NCBI RefSeq assembly: GCF_021864535.1
Contig: NZ_JAKJIC010000002.1
Coordinates: forward strand, 186,001 to 250,000
Origin: Oryzibacter oryziterrae
Lineage (GTDB): Bacteria > Pseudomonadota > Alphaproteobacteria > Rhizobiales > Pleomorphomonadaceae
Length of the DNA: 64,000 nt
Direction of reading: 5' to 3'
The notes below the pieces were generated by a model, which was not told the DNA's origin, did not search any database, and saw nothing but the letters and a program-made list of their open reading frames with translations. Position numbers and translations under genes: made by a program. Below are positions 47,198 through 55,806 of the stretch, in pieces. Position 1 is the first letter of the stretch. Each line of letters begins with the position of its first letter.

Positions 47198-49345
47198 ATG
47201 GCTAAGCAACTCACAAGGACAGCGGTTAGAGTGTACGGCGCTCTATCCGCTTTGGGCAATGGCACTGGTAGTGTTATGGAGAGCTTGCTTCCGTTTTTTG
47301 CCCCAATACTTCAAAGACACACTGGTGAAAAACTCAACCCTCACTCGCTTTCAGCTGAAATCAGAGATGCTTACAAGTGGAATTTTAACGCGGATCTTGT
47401 CGAGGCATTCGTGCCTCTGTTGGAGAAACACGCTTGGCTTAGAGCGGATCTCGTTCACCAACACGGTACAACTTACACCATCACAATTGACCTAAATGAA
47501 GACGAAACTCTCAATCAGAGTCATATTGCTAATGAACTGAGGGATATTGCTAAAAAGTTTAAGGAATTTTCCGAAGCTCTTACCCCGCTGACTACAATCC
47601 CTCGAGACGTGGAAGAGTTTGAGGATATTTTGGTCGAATGGCTCCTTTATGTTGAAGCATTTAGTGAGAAAAATATAGAATTTAGGGATGTATTTAGAAA
47701 AGATGAAGGGGGTAAGATAGTAAAAAATATAGAAATACCACGAACAACAACCCTGAGGGATGAAGAACATTTTTTGTGCGCCAGATTTGTGCAGCAGATG
47801 ATAAAACAGGATAGCGGAAGTTCAGAAATACTTGCAAAAATTGCATCAATAGGTCTTTTAACGGAAGTTGTTCAGGATTTTATAAGTCCTTCCACTTCGG
47901 TGGAAAGGACAAATCTTGTGGTTTATGTTGATGCCCCTGTGGCAATGGAACTTATAGGTGTTTCGGGAACCGATGCAAAAAACAATATTGAGCCAATCAT
48001 AAGAGAACTCATCAGAATGGGGGCCGCAGTAAGGATTTTCGGGCAGAGCATAGAGGAAATTAAGCAGGCTTTGATAGCAGTGTTGAGAAACCCGCGGCCG
48101 ACTGGGCCGACAGCTCAGGCGCTGGCTCGGCGTGAAGTATTGAAAGAATATGTTGTTTCTGCGTCGCAGGCTCCCGAAAAGTTGCTACAGGAATTTGGAG
48201 TCCAGCCGACATACCGAACACTTGAGCAAACACCTTCCGAACATAGATATTTTGACACTGAGGACCGTGAGGAATTATTCAGTAAGCTTAGATATGCGGA
48301 AAATCTCCACGCGCGCGAACATGATGCAGACATAACGACTCTAACGGTGAGACAGAGAAGCGGCAGAACCTCTTCCGATTTGTTTCAATCGCATGCTGTT
48401 ATACTGACGCGGAATGGGCTGCTCGCACAAATTGTACGCAAACAGTTTCAGGAAATGCAGAACGGGGCGAGTAATTTTGTCCCTCCAGTTGTTCATAGGC
48501 GAGCGTTCGCAACGGCAATGTGGCTCCGGACGGGTATGGGAGCCAGAGATCTAAACATCCCGAAACGCATGCTTCTTTCCAGTTGTGAGAGGGTTCTTGC
48601 TATACGCCCAGGAGTGGTCAATGCGGTGAAGCGGCTGACAGATGCGATGGAAGACGAATCAACGGCTCGCCAACTCGATCTCTTAATATCTCAAGACAGA
48701 AGTGCACAGGCACTTATGGACAAGACCTTGGGACTCGCTAACGTCGTGACTGAAGAAAACTTTCCTCTTTTGTGGCAGGAAATGCTCCAGCCGCATCTGG
48801 AGGAAGAGCGAGAGAAGGGGAAGGCAGCGGTGGCAGCTGAAAGGGGAGCTGCACGGAAGAAAATCGAAGAAGAACGGCGAAAGCTAAAGAAATTTGAAGA
48901 GGATCGAAATACAGAAAGAAAGATTTTAGAAGAAAAAATAGCTTCCCTCCGCGAGGATGATCGAATGGCAGTCAAAGGCTTATGTGATGATGTCACACGT
49001 ATTATGTACAGGAATAAAATGATAAGAATTGTATTTGGTATATCTATTGCTGTATTTTTCTCTGTTCCATTATTGCTTGAATCTAGCATCGCTGTTCGTT
49101 TAATTTCGTTCTCTTTTGGAGTCATTATGGCGTTTTTGACTGCAACTGGAGGTCGAATGGTTAGTACTGCGACTTCAGCCTCAAAAGCGCGTAAAATCCT
49201 GAAGGATGTGGCAGGCAAGCGTTATCTAGACGCAAAGCTCTCTCAGTTTGAGATTGTGTGGAACGGGCGGATTTTCGAAATCAGTGATTTACCTACGGTC
49301 CCGCAGAGTGCCTCTCGAGAGGACTTGTTCATTTATGATTCGTGA
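47198..49345 (+). CDS. predicted membrane-anchored PIN-like nuclease (putative defence effector)
   Basis: 715 aa, not a named family. Residues 1-235 are helical. Then NLVVYVDAPVAMELIGVSG (Asp about 245), IIRELIRMGAAVRIFGQSIEEIKQ (Glu about 286), EHDADITTLTVRQRSG (acidic cluster about 376-378) and HAVILTRNGLLAQ form the strand-helix pattern of a PIN-like RNase with its acidic catalytic residues; the last position is Asn, as in some PIN branches. Residues about 530-590 are a charged coiled coil, followed by a two-helix membrane hairpin (about 607-652) and a short soluble tail. Base composition is visibly lower in GC than neighbours, suggesting transfer. The gene stands alone. The ATG at 47198 lacks a strong ribosome site; a TTG at 47144 would add 18 residues. 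A nucleic-acid-cleaving abortive-infection role is a hypothesis. Confidence 0.7.
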   Translation: MAKQLTRTAVRVYGALSALGNGTGSVMESLLPFFAPILQRHTGEKLNPHSLSAEIRDAYKWNFNADLVEAFVPLLEKHAWLRADLVHQHGTTYTITIDLNEDETLNQSHIANELRDIAKKFKEFSEALTPLTTIPRDVEEFEDILVEWLLYVEAFSEKNIEFRDVFRKDEGGKIVKNIEIPRTTTLRDEEHFLCARFVQQMIKQDSGSSEILAKIASIGLLTEVVQDFISPSTSVERTNLVVYVDAPVAMELIGVSGTDAKNNIEPIIRELIRMGAAVRIFGQSIEEIKQALIAVLRNPRPTGPTAQALARREVLKEYVVSASQAPEKLLQEFGVQPTYRTLEQTPSEHRYFDTEDREELFSKLRYAENLHAREHDADITTLTVRQRSGRTSSDLFQSHAVILTRNGLLAQIVRKQFQEMQNGASNFVPPVVHRRAFATAMWLRTGMGARDLNIPKRMLLSSCERVLAIRPGVVNAVKRLTDAMEDESTARQLDLLISQDRSAQALMDKTLGLANVVTEENFPLLWQEMLQPHLEEEREKGKAAVAAERGAARKKIEEERRKLKKFEEDRNTERKILEEKIASLREDDRMAVKGLCDDVTRIMYRNKMIRIVFGISIAVFFSVPLLLESSIAVRLISFSFGVIMAFLTATGGRMVSTATSASKARKILKDVAGKRYLDAKLSQFEIVWNGRIFEISDLPTVPQSASREDLFIYDS

Positions 49346-49605
49346 ATCTTTGCTGGAACAGATGCGCGTCATTTGCCCCTCCCTCCACGCCCTCTTGGAC
49401 GGACTGCGCGTTAAGCCGTTCTAGAAGGCCCGATAATAATCGCCTGCAGTATTTATACGGTGCACAGACTTGGCTTGGCAGAACGCGACTTTTCAAAGTG
49501 GCAAAGAGCACTTTGGATTAGAGAGACGATAGTCTTGAGCCTGTCAATTTTGATGATTAGGCAAAAGGATCCGAAGGCATCTCCTTGAGGAATCTCTTAC
49601 CTCCC

Positions 49606-49763
49606 ATGCCCACCCATGGCGCTTACGCCCTCGTCATCCGCCTCGACGCGCCTCTCCCCGTCTCGCTCCCCGGACGTGGCGTTGCCGTGCACGCCCCCGG
49701 CTGGTATGCCTTTGCCGGCCGCGCGCGGTCCGGGGGATTGCCGCGCGGGTAGGGCGGTATTTT
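49606..49763 (+). pseudogene. truncated GIY-YIG/DUF123 gene copy
   Basis: The reading MPTHGAYALVIRLDAPLPV... APGWYAFAG closely parallels the intact gene at 49948-50382 (MLPTPGAYALLLRFDAPLPV... APGWYAYAG). After about 45 codons a one-base deletion shifts the frame to a TAG at 49750, and nucleotide similarity ends at about 49763, where repeat copy A begins. It is a tandem-duplicate remnant, probably cut by the repeat. Confidence 0.8.
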
Positions 49764-49765
49764 GG

Positions 49766-49917
49766 GGCCGGTGACTGTTTCGGCGGCGGAGCCGGCGTAG
49801 CTGTCACCTCTTGCGCGGGAACCGAATTCCGGGCTTGGATCTGCGGCGTGCAAAGGGTGACAGCTACCGCCTGCGGCGGAAACAGTCACCGGCACGCGTA
49901 GGCTCCGCCTTTTCGGC
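49766..49917. repeat. interspersed palindromic repeat, copy A
   Basis: Arms of about 40 nt: 49768-49808 (CCGGTGACTGTTTC...GTAGCTGTCACC) pairs with 49856-49892 (GGTGACAGCTAC...GAAACAGTCACCGG) across a 47-nt centre containing TTGCGCGGGA. A conserved flank, CGCGTAGGCTCCGCCTTTTC, follows. Related copies are at 54976-55080 and 56322-56474. It sits exactly at the break point of the GIY-YIG remnant. Confidence 0.8.
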
Positions 49918-49947
49918 TGATAGGGTGGCGTTGCAAGTGAGGTATCC

Positions 49948-50382
49948 ATGCTCCCCACCCCCGGCGCCTACGCCCTCCTGCTCCGCTTCGACGCGCCTCT
50001 CCCCGTCTCGCTCCCCGGTCGGCTCTCCGCCGTGCTTGCGCCCGGTTGGTATGCCTATGCCGGCAGTGCGCGCGGGCCGGGGGGTATCGCCGCGCGGGTG
50101 GGGCGGCATTTGCGGGCAGAGAAGAAGCCGCATTGGCATGTGGACAGGGTGACGGCGGTGGCCGGGGCGATGGAGGCCTTGGGGTTTCCCGGCGGCGAGG
50201 AATGCGCCGTCGTGGCGGGTCTGCTGGCGGCGGGCGAATGGTCGGTGGCGATGCCGGGCTTTGGCAGCAGCGATTGCAGGACCTGCGCGAGCCATCTTTT
50301 GCGCTATGAGGGCGCGGGGCGGCCGGAGGTGCGGCTTGCGGGAGCGGTGGGGCTCGGGGCGGCTCCCGGGCAAGGGGGATGA
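49948..50382 (+). CDS. GIY-YIG nuclease-type DUF123 protein
   Basis: 144 aa. The DUF123 form of the GIY-YIG fold is visible: GAYALLLRFD, PGWYAYAGSARGPGGIAARVGRHLR, KKPHWHVDRV, and GFGSSDCRTCASHLLRYEG with three conserved Cys/His-type positions. Proteins of this family have been found as stand-alone domains and fused to endonuclease III-like DNA repair proteins; the activity is unproven. The ATG is preceded by GTGAGG. A broken duplicate lies just upstream, separated by repeat copy A. Confidence 0.82.
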   Translation: MLPTPGAYALLLRFDAPLPVSLPGRLSAVLAPGWYAYAGSARGPGGIAARVGRHLRAEKKPHWHVDRVTAVAGAMEALGFPGGEECAVVAGLLAAGEWSVAMPGFGSSDCRTCASHLLRYEGAGRPEVRLAGAVGLGAAPGQGG

Positions 50383-50525
50383 TGGGCTCGCCCTGTGGCA
50401 GACGGGGCGCGGCTGGCGCGTCGGGGCCGGGCCAGGCCGTTGACGGGAAGGTCGCATGACGGGGCGGGACAAGGGGCTTGCCGCTTCGTTCAGGGAAGTC
50501 TAACAATTTCCCGGCTAAACTCTTT

Positions 50526-50673
50526 TGATTGTCCTCTCATACCAATTCGCCAGAATGCTGACGCATTGGCTCATTGAGAACAATTCGAATTTCTCATTTG
50601 CGTCAAAGGCATGAGAAATTCGAATACGGAATGCCAAGAGTCATCTTCAATGCCACTTGGTATCAGGCAATCA
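50526..50673. repeat. 148-bp imperfect palindrome upstream of the Na/Pi cotransporter gene
   Basis: The centre is a perfect 15-bp inverted repeat, ATTCGAATTTCTCAT / ATGAGAAATTCGAAT, with a 13-nt loop (50583-50625). Outward, similarity between the arms continues with gaps (ATACCAA, GAATG/CATTC, TGAC, TTGGC) to the outer ends TGATTG (50526-50531) and CAATCA (50668-50673). It ends 16 nt before the chosen ATG. It looks like a MITE- or REP-type element, or a large structured leader. Confidence 0.75.
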
Positions 50674-50689
50674 GCTGGGATTTCTGACC

Positions 50690-52339
50690 ATGGCGCCGCA
50701 CGAACTGCTCCTCAACCTCATCGGCGGTGTCGCCCTGCTCATCTGGGCGACGCGCATGGTCAAGACCGGCATACTCAGGGCCTTCGAGCATCCGCTGCGC
50801 CTGATCATCCGTCGCGCCTCCAGGAGCCCGATCACCTCCTGCGGGGCGGGCCTTGCGGTGGCGACGGCGCTGCAGAGCTCGGCGGCGGCGGGGCTGCTCG
50901 CGGTGTCCTTCGCCGAGCGCGGCATGATCGAGCTGGCGCCGGCGCTGGCCTTCATGCTCGGCGCCGACATCGGCTCGACGCTGGTGGTGCAGGCGCTGTC
51001 CTTCGACCTGTCGCGCGTGGTGCCGATCCTGCTGATCGTCGGCGTGCTGCTGTTTCTGAACGGCGGCGAGGCGCGCACCCGGCAGATCGGGCGCATCGTC
51101 ATCGGTCTTGCCTTGATGATCATGGCGCTGAAGATGGTGGTGGCCGCCTCTCTGCCGCTGCGCGACTCCCCGGCGCTGGCGGCGGTGCTCAACGCCGTCT
51201 CGGGCGACAACCTGATCGGCCTCGTCATCGGCGCCGGCCTCACCTGGATGGTGCATTCCTCGGTGGCCATGGTGCTGTTCTTCATGACGCTGGCCTCCGG
51301 CGGCGCCATCAACCCCGAATTCACCCTGGCGCTGGTGCTGGGCGCCAACATCGGCTCGGGCATCCTGCCGCTGGAAATGTCGCCCGGCGCGCTGCCGGCG
51401 GCCAAGCGCGTGCTCTATGGCAATCTCGCCTTCCGCATCGCCGGCGCGCTGGTGGCAGTGGCGCTGATGCCGGCGATCTGGCCCGAGCTCGAAGGGCTCG
51501 GCTGGCGGCCGGCGGCGCTGGTGGCCAACTGGCACACCGGCTTCAACCTCGTGCTGGCGCTGGTGTTCCTGCCCTTCGTGCCGCGCGCGGCGCGCCTGCT
51601 CGAACGGCTGGTGGCCGATCCCAAGACGGCGCTGTCGCCGGCCGCCCCGGTGCATCTCGACGAGGACCTGCTCGACCGGCCGCAGCTGGCGCTCGGCGCC
51701 GCGTCGCGCGAGGTGATCCGCCTCGCCGACATGGTGGAGGTGATCCTGCGCGACGTGATCGGCATCTTCGAGGCGCCGCCGCGTATCACTCGCGAACAGC
51801 TGGCCGGGCAGGAAAACGCCATCACGGAACTGCAGGATTCCATCAAGCTCTATCTCGCCCGCCTGACGCGCAACCCGCTGGCGGAAGAGGACGCGCACAC
51901 CTGCTTCGACCTGATCGTGTTCGCCACCAACCTCGGCCATATCGGCGACATCGTCGCCAAGGGGCTGATCGCGCACGCCGACACCAAGCTGGACCGGCAC
52001 CTGAGCTTCTCGGAAACCGGCTGGGCGGAGATCTGCGAGCTGCACCGCATCGTGCTCGACCAGATCCGTCTGGGCGTTACCGTGTTCATGACGCGCGACG
52101 ACGCCATGGCGCGCGAGCTGGTCATGAAGAAGGACGCCATCCGCGATTTCGAGAAGACGGCGGTGCAGAGCCACGTCTCGCGCCTGCGCGACGGCACGCT
52201 GGAATCGATCGAATCGAGCTCGATCCATCTCGACGTGATCCGCGATTTGAAGCGCATCAACGCCCATATCGCCGCGGTGGCCTATCCCATCCTCGAACGC
52301 AAGGGCGTGCTGCGCACGACCCGCTTGCGGGCCGTCTGA
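50690..52339 (+). CDS. Na/Pi cotransporter family protein with PhoU-like domain
   Basis: 549 aa from the ATG at 50690. Two inverted PNaS repeats in the membrane half carry the diagnostic motifs TALQSSAAAGLLAVS and WMVHSSVAMVLFFM plus GADIGSTLVVQ and GANIGSGILPLE. The C-terminal ~200 residues are the helical PhoU-like region (REVIRLADMVEVILRDV...LERKGVL). The family includes E. coli YjbB (phosphate export) and NptA-like transporters. Its ribosome site (GGGA) is weak, and a 148-bp palindrome ends just upstream, so expression may depend on that structure. Confidence 0.9.
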   Translation: MAPHELLLNLIGGVALLIWATRMVKTGILRAFEHPLRLIIRRASRSPITSCGAGLAVATALQSSAAAGLLAVSFAERGMIELAPALAFMLGADIGSTLVVQALSFDLSRVVPILLIVGVLLFLNGGEARTRQIGRIVIGLALMIMALKMVVAASLPLRDSPALAAVLNAVSGDNLIGLVIGAGLTWMVHSSVAMVLFFMTLASGGAINPEFTLALVLGANIGSGILPLEMSPGALPAAKRVLYGNLAFRIAGALVAVALMPAIWPELEGLGWRPAALVANWHTGFNLVLALVFLPFVPRAARLLERLVADPKTALSPAAPVHLDEDLLDRPQLALGAASREVIRLADMVEVILRDVIGIFEAPPRITREQLAGQENAITELQDSIKLYLARLTRNPLAEEDAHTCFDLIVFATNLGHIGDIVAKGLIAHADTKLDRHLSFSETGWAEICELHRIVLDQIRLGVTVFMTRDDAMARELVMKKDAIRDFEKTAVQSHVSRLRDGTLESIESSSIHLDVIRDLKRINAHIAAVAYPILERKGVLRTTRLRAV

Positions 52340-52346
52340 CCGGCCT

Positions 52347-53633
52347 TCAGCCCCGGAAGGCGCGGGCCTGCTGCGGCGTGGAGAAGACGTCGCGGTCGAG
52401 GCGCGAAAGCATGTAGGAGATGAGGCCGGACATGATCATGTCGTCCTGCCAGGGCAGCGTCTCGATCACCGTGTGCCGGCGCAGATCCTCCACCAGACCG
52501 TCCTCGATCGCCGCCATCATCGCCGGTGCGAACAGCGGATAGGCGCGCGTCGACTTGCCGGTGAAGACGATGCGGCTGGGGTTGATCAGCGCCATCAGCC
52601 GGGCGAGGCCATAGCCGAGGGCGGTGCCCACCTGCTCGTAGACGGCGCGGATGCGCGCGTCGCCCGCGTGCGCGGCGGCCTCCAGCGCGATCAGCTCGCC
52701 CTGGGTGGGGTGGGCGTCGGTCGGCACCGTGTCGGGCGACAGGCCCTTGGCGTCGCGATAGATGGCGTAATCGGCGGCGAAGGCCTCGAGGCAGCCGCGC
52801 CGGCCGCAGCGGCAGAGCGGGCCATGCGGCTTGTGGTTCATGTGGCCGAACTCGGCGGCCGAACCGGCGGCGCCGTGATGCAGCTCGCCCCCGACGAACA
52901 GGCCCATGCCCACGCCATAATCGATGAACACCACGGCGAAGGTGTCGCCATAGAGCACCGGATCGGCCTCGTGCAGCGCCTGGGCGATCATGTTGGCGTC
53001 GTTGGAGAGGGTGCAGGGCCGGCCCAGCTCGGCCATCAGCGGTTCGACAAGGCGCACGTCGGCCTCGCCGAAAGCCGGCGACCACATCACCGAGCCAGCC
53101 TTGGTGTCGACGAAGCCCTGCGCGCCGATGGCGATCTCGGCGATCTGGTCCAGCGTCAGGCCGCAATCGCTGACGAGGTCGCGGATCGCTCCGGCGAGCT
53201 TCTTGGGGAAGCTGTCGCGCGTCTCCCCGAAGGTGGGCAGCGCCGCTTCATGGCGGACGACGGTCTTGCCGGAAAAGTCGGCCAGCTGCAGGACCACCTG
53301 ATTGTAGGAGAACTTCACCGCCAGCACATGCGCCGCCTGGGCGGACAGTTCCAGCAGCACGCGCGGACGGCCGCGGCGGATGCGATCGCCGCCGGCGTCG
53401 GCGTCAAGGCTGTCGTCGTCGCGGGCGACCACGAGGCCCTCGGCGATCAGGTCGGCGGTGATGGCGGTGATGGTGGCCGGCGACAGATGCGTTTCGGCGC
53501 CCAGCTCGACGCGGGCGATCGGCGAGCGCCGGCGCAGGGCCGAAAGCACCAGCGAACGATTCTGGCGCCGCACATTGTCGCTGTCGGCGCGACCGGCCAA
53601 GCCTCGACGTACCCCGGACATGGTCCCGATCAT
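52347..53633 (-). CDS. ROK-family transcriptional regulator (NagC/XylR type)
   Basis: 428 aa. An N-terminal winged helix (RRRSPIARVELGAETHLSPATITAITADLIAEGL) precedes the ROK sugar-kinase-like fold with GYGVGMGL-type and the zinc motif CRCGRRGCLEAF. GAQGFVD and GLARLMALINPSRIVFTG are also present. Such proteins repress sugar-uptake genes until a sugar binds. It is divergent from an orphan xylose-type binding protein gene 272 bp away, the obvious target. GGGGGGA precedes the ATG. Confidence 0.92.
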   Translation of the reverse strand: MIGTMSGVRRGLAGRADSDNVRRQNRSLVLSALRRRSPIARVELGAETHLSPATITAITADLIAEGLVVARDDDSLDADAGGDRIRRGRPRVLLELSAQAAHVLAVKFSYNQVVLQLADFSGKTVVRHEAALPTFGETRDSFPKKLAGAIRDLVSDCGLTLDQIAEIAIGAQGFVDTKAGSVMWSPAFGEADVRLVEPLMAELGRPCTLSNDANMIAQALHEADPVLYGDTFAVVFIDYGVGMGLFVGGELHHGAAGSAAEFGHMNHKPHGPLCRCGRRGCLEAFAADYAIYRDAKGLSPDTVPTDAHPTQGELIALEAAAHAGDARIRAVYEQVGTALGYGLARLMALINPSRIVFTGKSTRAYPLFAPAMMAAIEDGLVEDLRRHTVIETLPWQDDMIMSGLISYMLSRLDRDVFSTPQQARAFRG

Positions 53634-53905
53634 GGCCGTCCCCCCAAAACGCGGTTGGACGACGGCAAATGCCGCATGGGCGCGATCATCTTTCTCCTCC
53701 CGGCCCGTTCCATCCTTGGTTCTGCCTGACCTCCAGGTAATGCTTTCGCATCTGTCCGGGGCGTTCTGTCGGCTTGACGGGCTTCGTATTTGAGTTTCAA
53801 TAGTGACACCTTGGCACGTCTGGGTCTACGCTTTTTTTGACCTTCAAACTTATTCGAATACGTCCATTTTCCGGCAGTGATGCCTGACATGGCAGGAGAG
53901 CGGCC

Positions 53906-54952
53906 TTGAAGAGCTTGATCGTCGCGTGTCTCTCGCTTCTTGTCGTGGTCCTTGTCGGGCCGACCGATGCCCTGGCCACGGGGGGCACCACCATCGGCGT
54001 CAGCTGGGGCGATTTCCGCGAGGAGCGCTGGCACACCGACCAGGCCGCCCTCAAGGCGGCGGTGGAGGCGGGCGGGCTGCACTATATGGAGACGGATGCC
54101 CTGAGCTCCGCCGCCAAGCAGCTCACCGACATCAACAGCCTGATCGACGGCGGGGCCGACGTGCTGGTCATCCAGGTGCAGGATGCCGACCTGATCGCGC
54201 CCGCGCTGGCCAAGGCCGCCGCCCGGCGCATCCCGGTGATCGCCTATGACCGGCTGATCGAACAGCCGATGGTGTTCTACATCAGCTTCGACAATCGCGA
54301 GGTCGGCCGCCAGCAGGCCCGCGCGGTGCAGGCCGTCCGCCCCGACGGCAACTACGTCTTCATCAAGGGCGACGCGGGCGACCCGAACACCGAGTTGCTG
54401 TATGCCGGCCAGCTGGACATCCTGAAGCCGGCCATCGATACCGGCAAGATCAGTGTGGTGGGCAAGGACAATGCGGAAGGCTGGATGCCGGCCAACGCCC
54501 ACAGCATCATGCGTCAGTTTCTGGTCGCCAACAGCAATCATGTCGATGCCGCCGTCGTCTCCAACGACAACATGGCCGGTGGCGTCATCTCGGCGCTCTC
54601 CGACCAGAACCGCGACGGCCAGGTGCCGGTGTCGGGCCAGGACGGCGACCTGGCCGCGCTCAATCGCGTCGCGCTCGGCACGCAGACCGTTTCGGTCTGG
54701 AAGGACAGCCGCGCCCTCGGTCGCCGCGCCGGCGAGATCGCGGTGCAATTGGCCAAGGGCAAGCAGATCACCGACCTGCCCGACGTCTCCGTCTTCCGCG
54801 GCGGCCCCAAGGGCCTGCCCATCCACGCCGTCCTGCTGACCCCCATCCCCATCACCCGCGACACCCTGAACGTGGTGCTCGACGCCGGCTGGATCAGCAA
54901 GCAAGAGCTTTGCAAGGGCGTGAAGCGGGGAATGGTGAAGGTGTGTGACTGA
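53906..54952 (+). CDS. orphan xylose-type sugar ABC transporter substrate-binding protein
   Basis: 348 aa beginning at a TTG with GGAGAG 6 nt upstream. The signal peptide (SLIVACLSLLVVVLVGPTDALA) is followed by a periplasmic-binding protein fold like Xyl[88 protein letters not shown]. No ATPase or permease gene accompanies it, so it may use a transporter encoded elsewhere or act as a sensor for the divergent ROK regulator or for chemotaxis. Confidence 0.88.
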   Translation: MKSLIVACLSLLVVVLVGPTDALATGGTTIGVSWGDFREERWHTDQAALKAAVEAGGLHYMETDALSSAAKQLTDINSLIDGGADVLVIQVQDADLIAPALAKAAARRIPVIAYDRLIEQPMVFYISFDNREVGRQQARAVQAVRPDGNYVFIKGDAGDPNTELLYAGQLDILKPAIDTGKISVVGKDNAEGWMPANAHSIMRQFLVANSNHVDAAVVSNDNMAGGVISALSDQNRDGQVPVSGQDGDLAALNRVALGTQTVSVWKDSRALGRRAGEIAVQLAKGKQITDLPDVSVFRGGPKGLPIHAVLLTPIPITRDTLNVVLDAGWISKQELCKGVKRGMVKVCD

Positions 54953-54975
54953 GGGGGAGGGGGGCAGGGGGCGCA

Positions 54976-55080
54976 GGCTGGTGACTGGATAGAGCCGACC
55001 AAAGCCGGTGTTTCCTGTTACCTTTTGCGCGGGATCGACCCGCGTAGGGGGGGGCTGCGCTCCGGAGACGGTCACAGCCA
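54976..55080. repeat. interspersed palindromic repeat, copy B (degenerate)
   Basis: Begins GGCTGGTGACTGGAT like copy C, has the shared TTTTGCGCGGGA centre and CCGCGTAG/GCTGCGCTCCG segments, and ends ACGGTCACAGCC. Less conserved than copies A and C. It starts 24 nt after the stop of the binding-protein gene. Confidence 0.6.
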
Positions 55081-55128
55081 GACTTGCGGGCACGTGATCA
55101 CCTGCGCTTGGCTTCATTCCCAAGCGAG

Positions 55129-55725
55129 TTAGCGAATGGCTGTTATCGCTATCCATTCTGTCGGATGGCGGTCATAGCCGCTGCCCAGCCGGCTTTCCAC
55201 TTCCAAAGAGGCCCACGGGGCCGCCGCGTGCCAGACGGCTTTCAGTTCGTCTCGTGAGAGGTAATTGTAAGTGCGACCGAGCAGATCCTGGCCTTCTGCG
55301 GTGCCAGCCTTGAAACTCGCCCACACAAGGCCCCCGCGCATCAGCGCGGTGTGAACCTTGGTGAGTATGTCGCCGAGCTCGCAGCGCGGGGCATGGGTGA
55401 GAGACGCACAGGCATATATTCCGTCGTATTCTTCTACGGGAGCGAGTTCGCCGAAGAGCATGGTATGAACCGGCTGGCCAATCCTATGCGAGGCGATGGC
55501 CGCAAGTTCCGACGAGCCATCCTTTGCATCCAGCTCGAAACCGGCTTGCAGGATCGCCGCGGCATCAACCCCGCCGCCGCTTCCCAGCTCAAGAATGCGG
55601 CCGCGCCTTGGGCAGCGATTCAAAAAGGCATGTAGCCGAGGATTGGGCACATCTCCATCTGCGGCGTAGTGTGCAGCATTCGCGCAGTAGAAGCTGAGAG
55701 TTGTATCGAGCATCGGTTGTTTCAT
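55129..55725 (-). CDS. class I SAM-dependent methyltransferase
   Basis: About 198 aa. The AdoMet motif I is GRILELGSGGGVDAAAIL, followed by the acidic motif II region (DAKDGSSEL), YDGIYACASLTHAPR (motif IV) and a later GGLVWASF strand. MLDTTLSFYCANAAHYA at the N-terminus is common in TehB-like small-molecule methyltransferases. The ATG at 55725 is preferred, with another Met four codons on. Composition is somewhat less GC-rich than the flanks. It sits with the DUF6869 gene between repeat copies B and C. Confidence 0.82.
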   Translation of the reverse strand: MKQPMLDTTLSFYCANAAHYAADGDVPNPRLHAFLNRCPRRGRILELGSGGGVDAAAILQAGFELDAKDGSSELAAIASHRIGQPVHTMLFGELAPVEEYDGIYACASLTHAPRCELGDILTKVHTALMRGGLVWASFKAGTAEGQDLLGRTYNYLSRDELKAVWHAAAPWASLEVESRLGSGYDRHPTEWIAITAIR

Positions 55726-55806
55726 CGAGACTAGCCAAAGCGGTAGGATCCAACTCCAGCACGGCGAAGAAAAGCCCAACAAGCTTTTAGGGGGCAATTC
55801 AAAAAA

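Noticed and set aside
50663-52267. Minus-strand open frame of about 530 codons
   Set aside because: Antisense to the Na/Pi cotransporter gene, with His/Gln/Arg-rich shadow composition and no family resemblance.
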